Positions 6,546 to 6,902 of a stretch of 6,902 bases of DNA are shown here, piece by piece. The notes beneath the pieces are model-generated. The model made no database searches, had not been told where the DNA came from, and saw nothing but the letters and a program-made list of their open reading frames with translations. This DNA comes from CAZNPU01 sp964575335 (GTDB taxonomy: Bacteria > Planctomycetota > Phycisphaerae > Phycisphaerales > SM1A02): positions 1 to 6,902 of the forward strand of contig CAZNPU010000053.1 in NCBI GenBank assembly GCA_964575335.1, read 5' to 3'. Within the stretch, counting starts at the first letter, position 1. Each line of letters starts with the position of its first letter. The position numbers were made by a program, and so were the translations under genes.

Positions 6546-6863
6546 ATCCAGCGCGTTCTTGAACTGCTCTTTTGAGGTCAGGCCGACAAACTTCTGCTGC
6601 ACCTGACCATCCTTGAAGAGAATCACGGTGGGAATCGCGCTGATGCCGTACTTCATCGACACCTCACGATTGCTGTCGGTATCTACCTTACCCACCTTGG
6701 CTTTGCCCTGATATTCGTCGGCAAGCTGATCAATCGTGGGTGCAAGCATGCGGCAGGGCTGGCACCATTCAGCCCAGAAATCCACCAGCACGGGGACATT
6801 GGACTGAAGAACTTCGCTTTCAAAATTGCTGTCGGTCAATTCTCGTACGTTCTCGCTGGCCAT
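6528..6863 (-). CDS. trxA: Thioredoxin
   Basis: Thioredoxin reduces protein disulfides in the cytoplasm and is itself re-reduced by thioredoxin reductase with NADPH. The 111-residue product has the single thioredoxin fold at usual length. It contains VDFWAEWCQPC with cysteines 34 and 37, the buried acid Asp28, the cis-proline in AIPT (Pro78), and the C-terminal FVG and Leu-rich helix. There is no signal peptide, so the protein is cytoplasmic. The one oddity is the redox centre CQPC: Gln replaces the Gly of the standard WCGPC, which may shift redox potential or partner choice. The ATG at 6863 is supported by GGAG 8 bases upstream. Its promoter would lie beyond the window. The gene symbol is given on family resemblance; a genome can hold several thioredoxins and this may not be the principal one. 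Confidence 0.95.
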   Translation of the reverse strand: MASENVRELTDSNFESEVLQSNVPVLVDFWAEWCQPCRMLAPTIDQLADEYQGKAKVGKVDTDSNREVSMKYGISAIPTVILFKDGQVQQKFVGLTSKEQFKNALDQLVNA

Positions 6864-6871
6864 GAAGTTAA

Positions 6872-6875
6872 CTCC
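6872..6875 (-). promoter_or_regulatory. Shine-Dalgarno sequence of trxA
   Basis: GGAG on the minus strand, 8 bases before the ATG at 6863, supports that start. Confidence 0.65.
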
Positions 6876-6902
6876 AGAACTGAGAGGTTGTGGAAGGCAA
6901 TG

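Overview
The window is about 60% GC and reads as an ordinary bacterial housekeeping stretch with one unusual gene. It is free of insertion sequences, phage genes and CRISPR repeats. The lineage cannot be fixed from the sequence alone. High GC, weak or absent Shine-Dalgarno sequences at several starts, and scattered genes with little operon structure would fit a planctomycete-like genome, but that is inference. A run of exactly 100 N (1501-1600) shows a scaffolded draft or metagenome assembly.

Left part (1-2104). A truncated initiator tRNA-Met lies on the minus strand with a good sigma-70 type promoter. A short PilZ-domain gene follows on the minus strand. Divergent from it, on the plus strand, is a gene for a two-pass membrane protein with a coiled-coil loop and a very long Asp/Glu-rich cytoplasmic tail. 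The assembly gap falls inside that tail.

Middle part (2105-4013). A complete dprA/smf gene (plus strand, clear Shine-Dalgarno) encodes the DNA-processing protein that loads RecA on incoming single-stranded DNA. The 264 bases after it hold no convincing gene. Next comes a complete tRNA-Ala(GGC) gene on the minus strand with its own promoter. The following 229 bases hold a plus-strand intrinsic terminator with no adjacent plus-strand gene, and a hairpin just past the end of the peptidase gene.

Right part (4014-6902). A secreted prolyl-oligopeptidase-family (S9) serine peptidase and a thioredoxin, both on the minus strand, are separated by a strong intrinsic terminator and so are probably independent units. 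The thioredoxin carries CQPC instead of CGPC, and its stop codon lies in the tip of a long hairpin.

The genes do not form an obvious pathway together. I see no convincing new defence or mobile system. The part least explained by known families is the acidic-tailed membrane protein.
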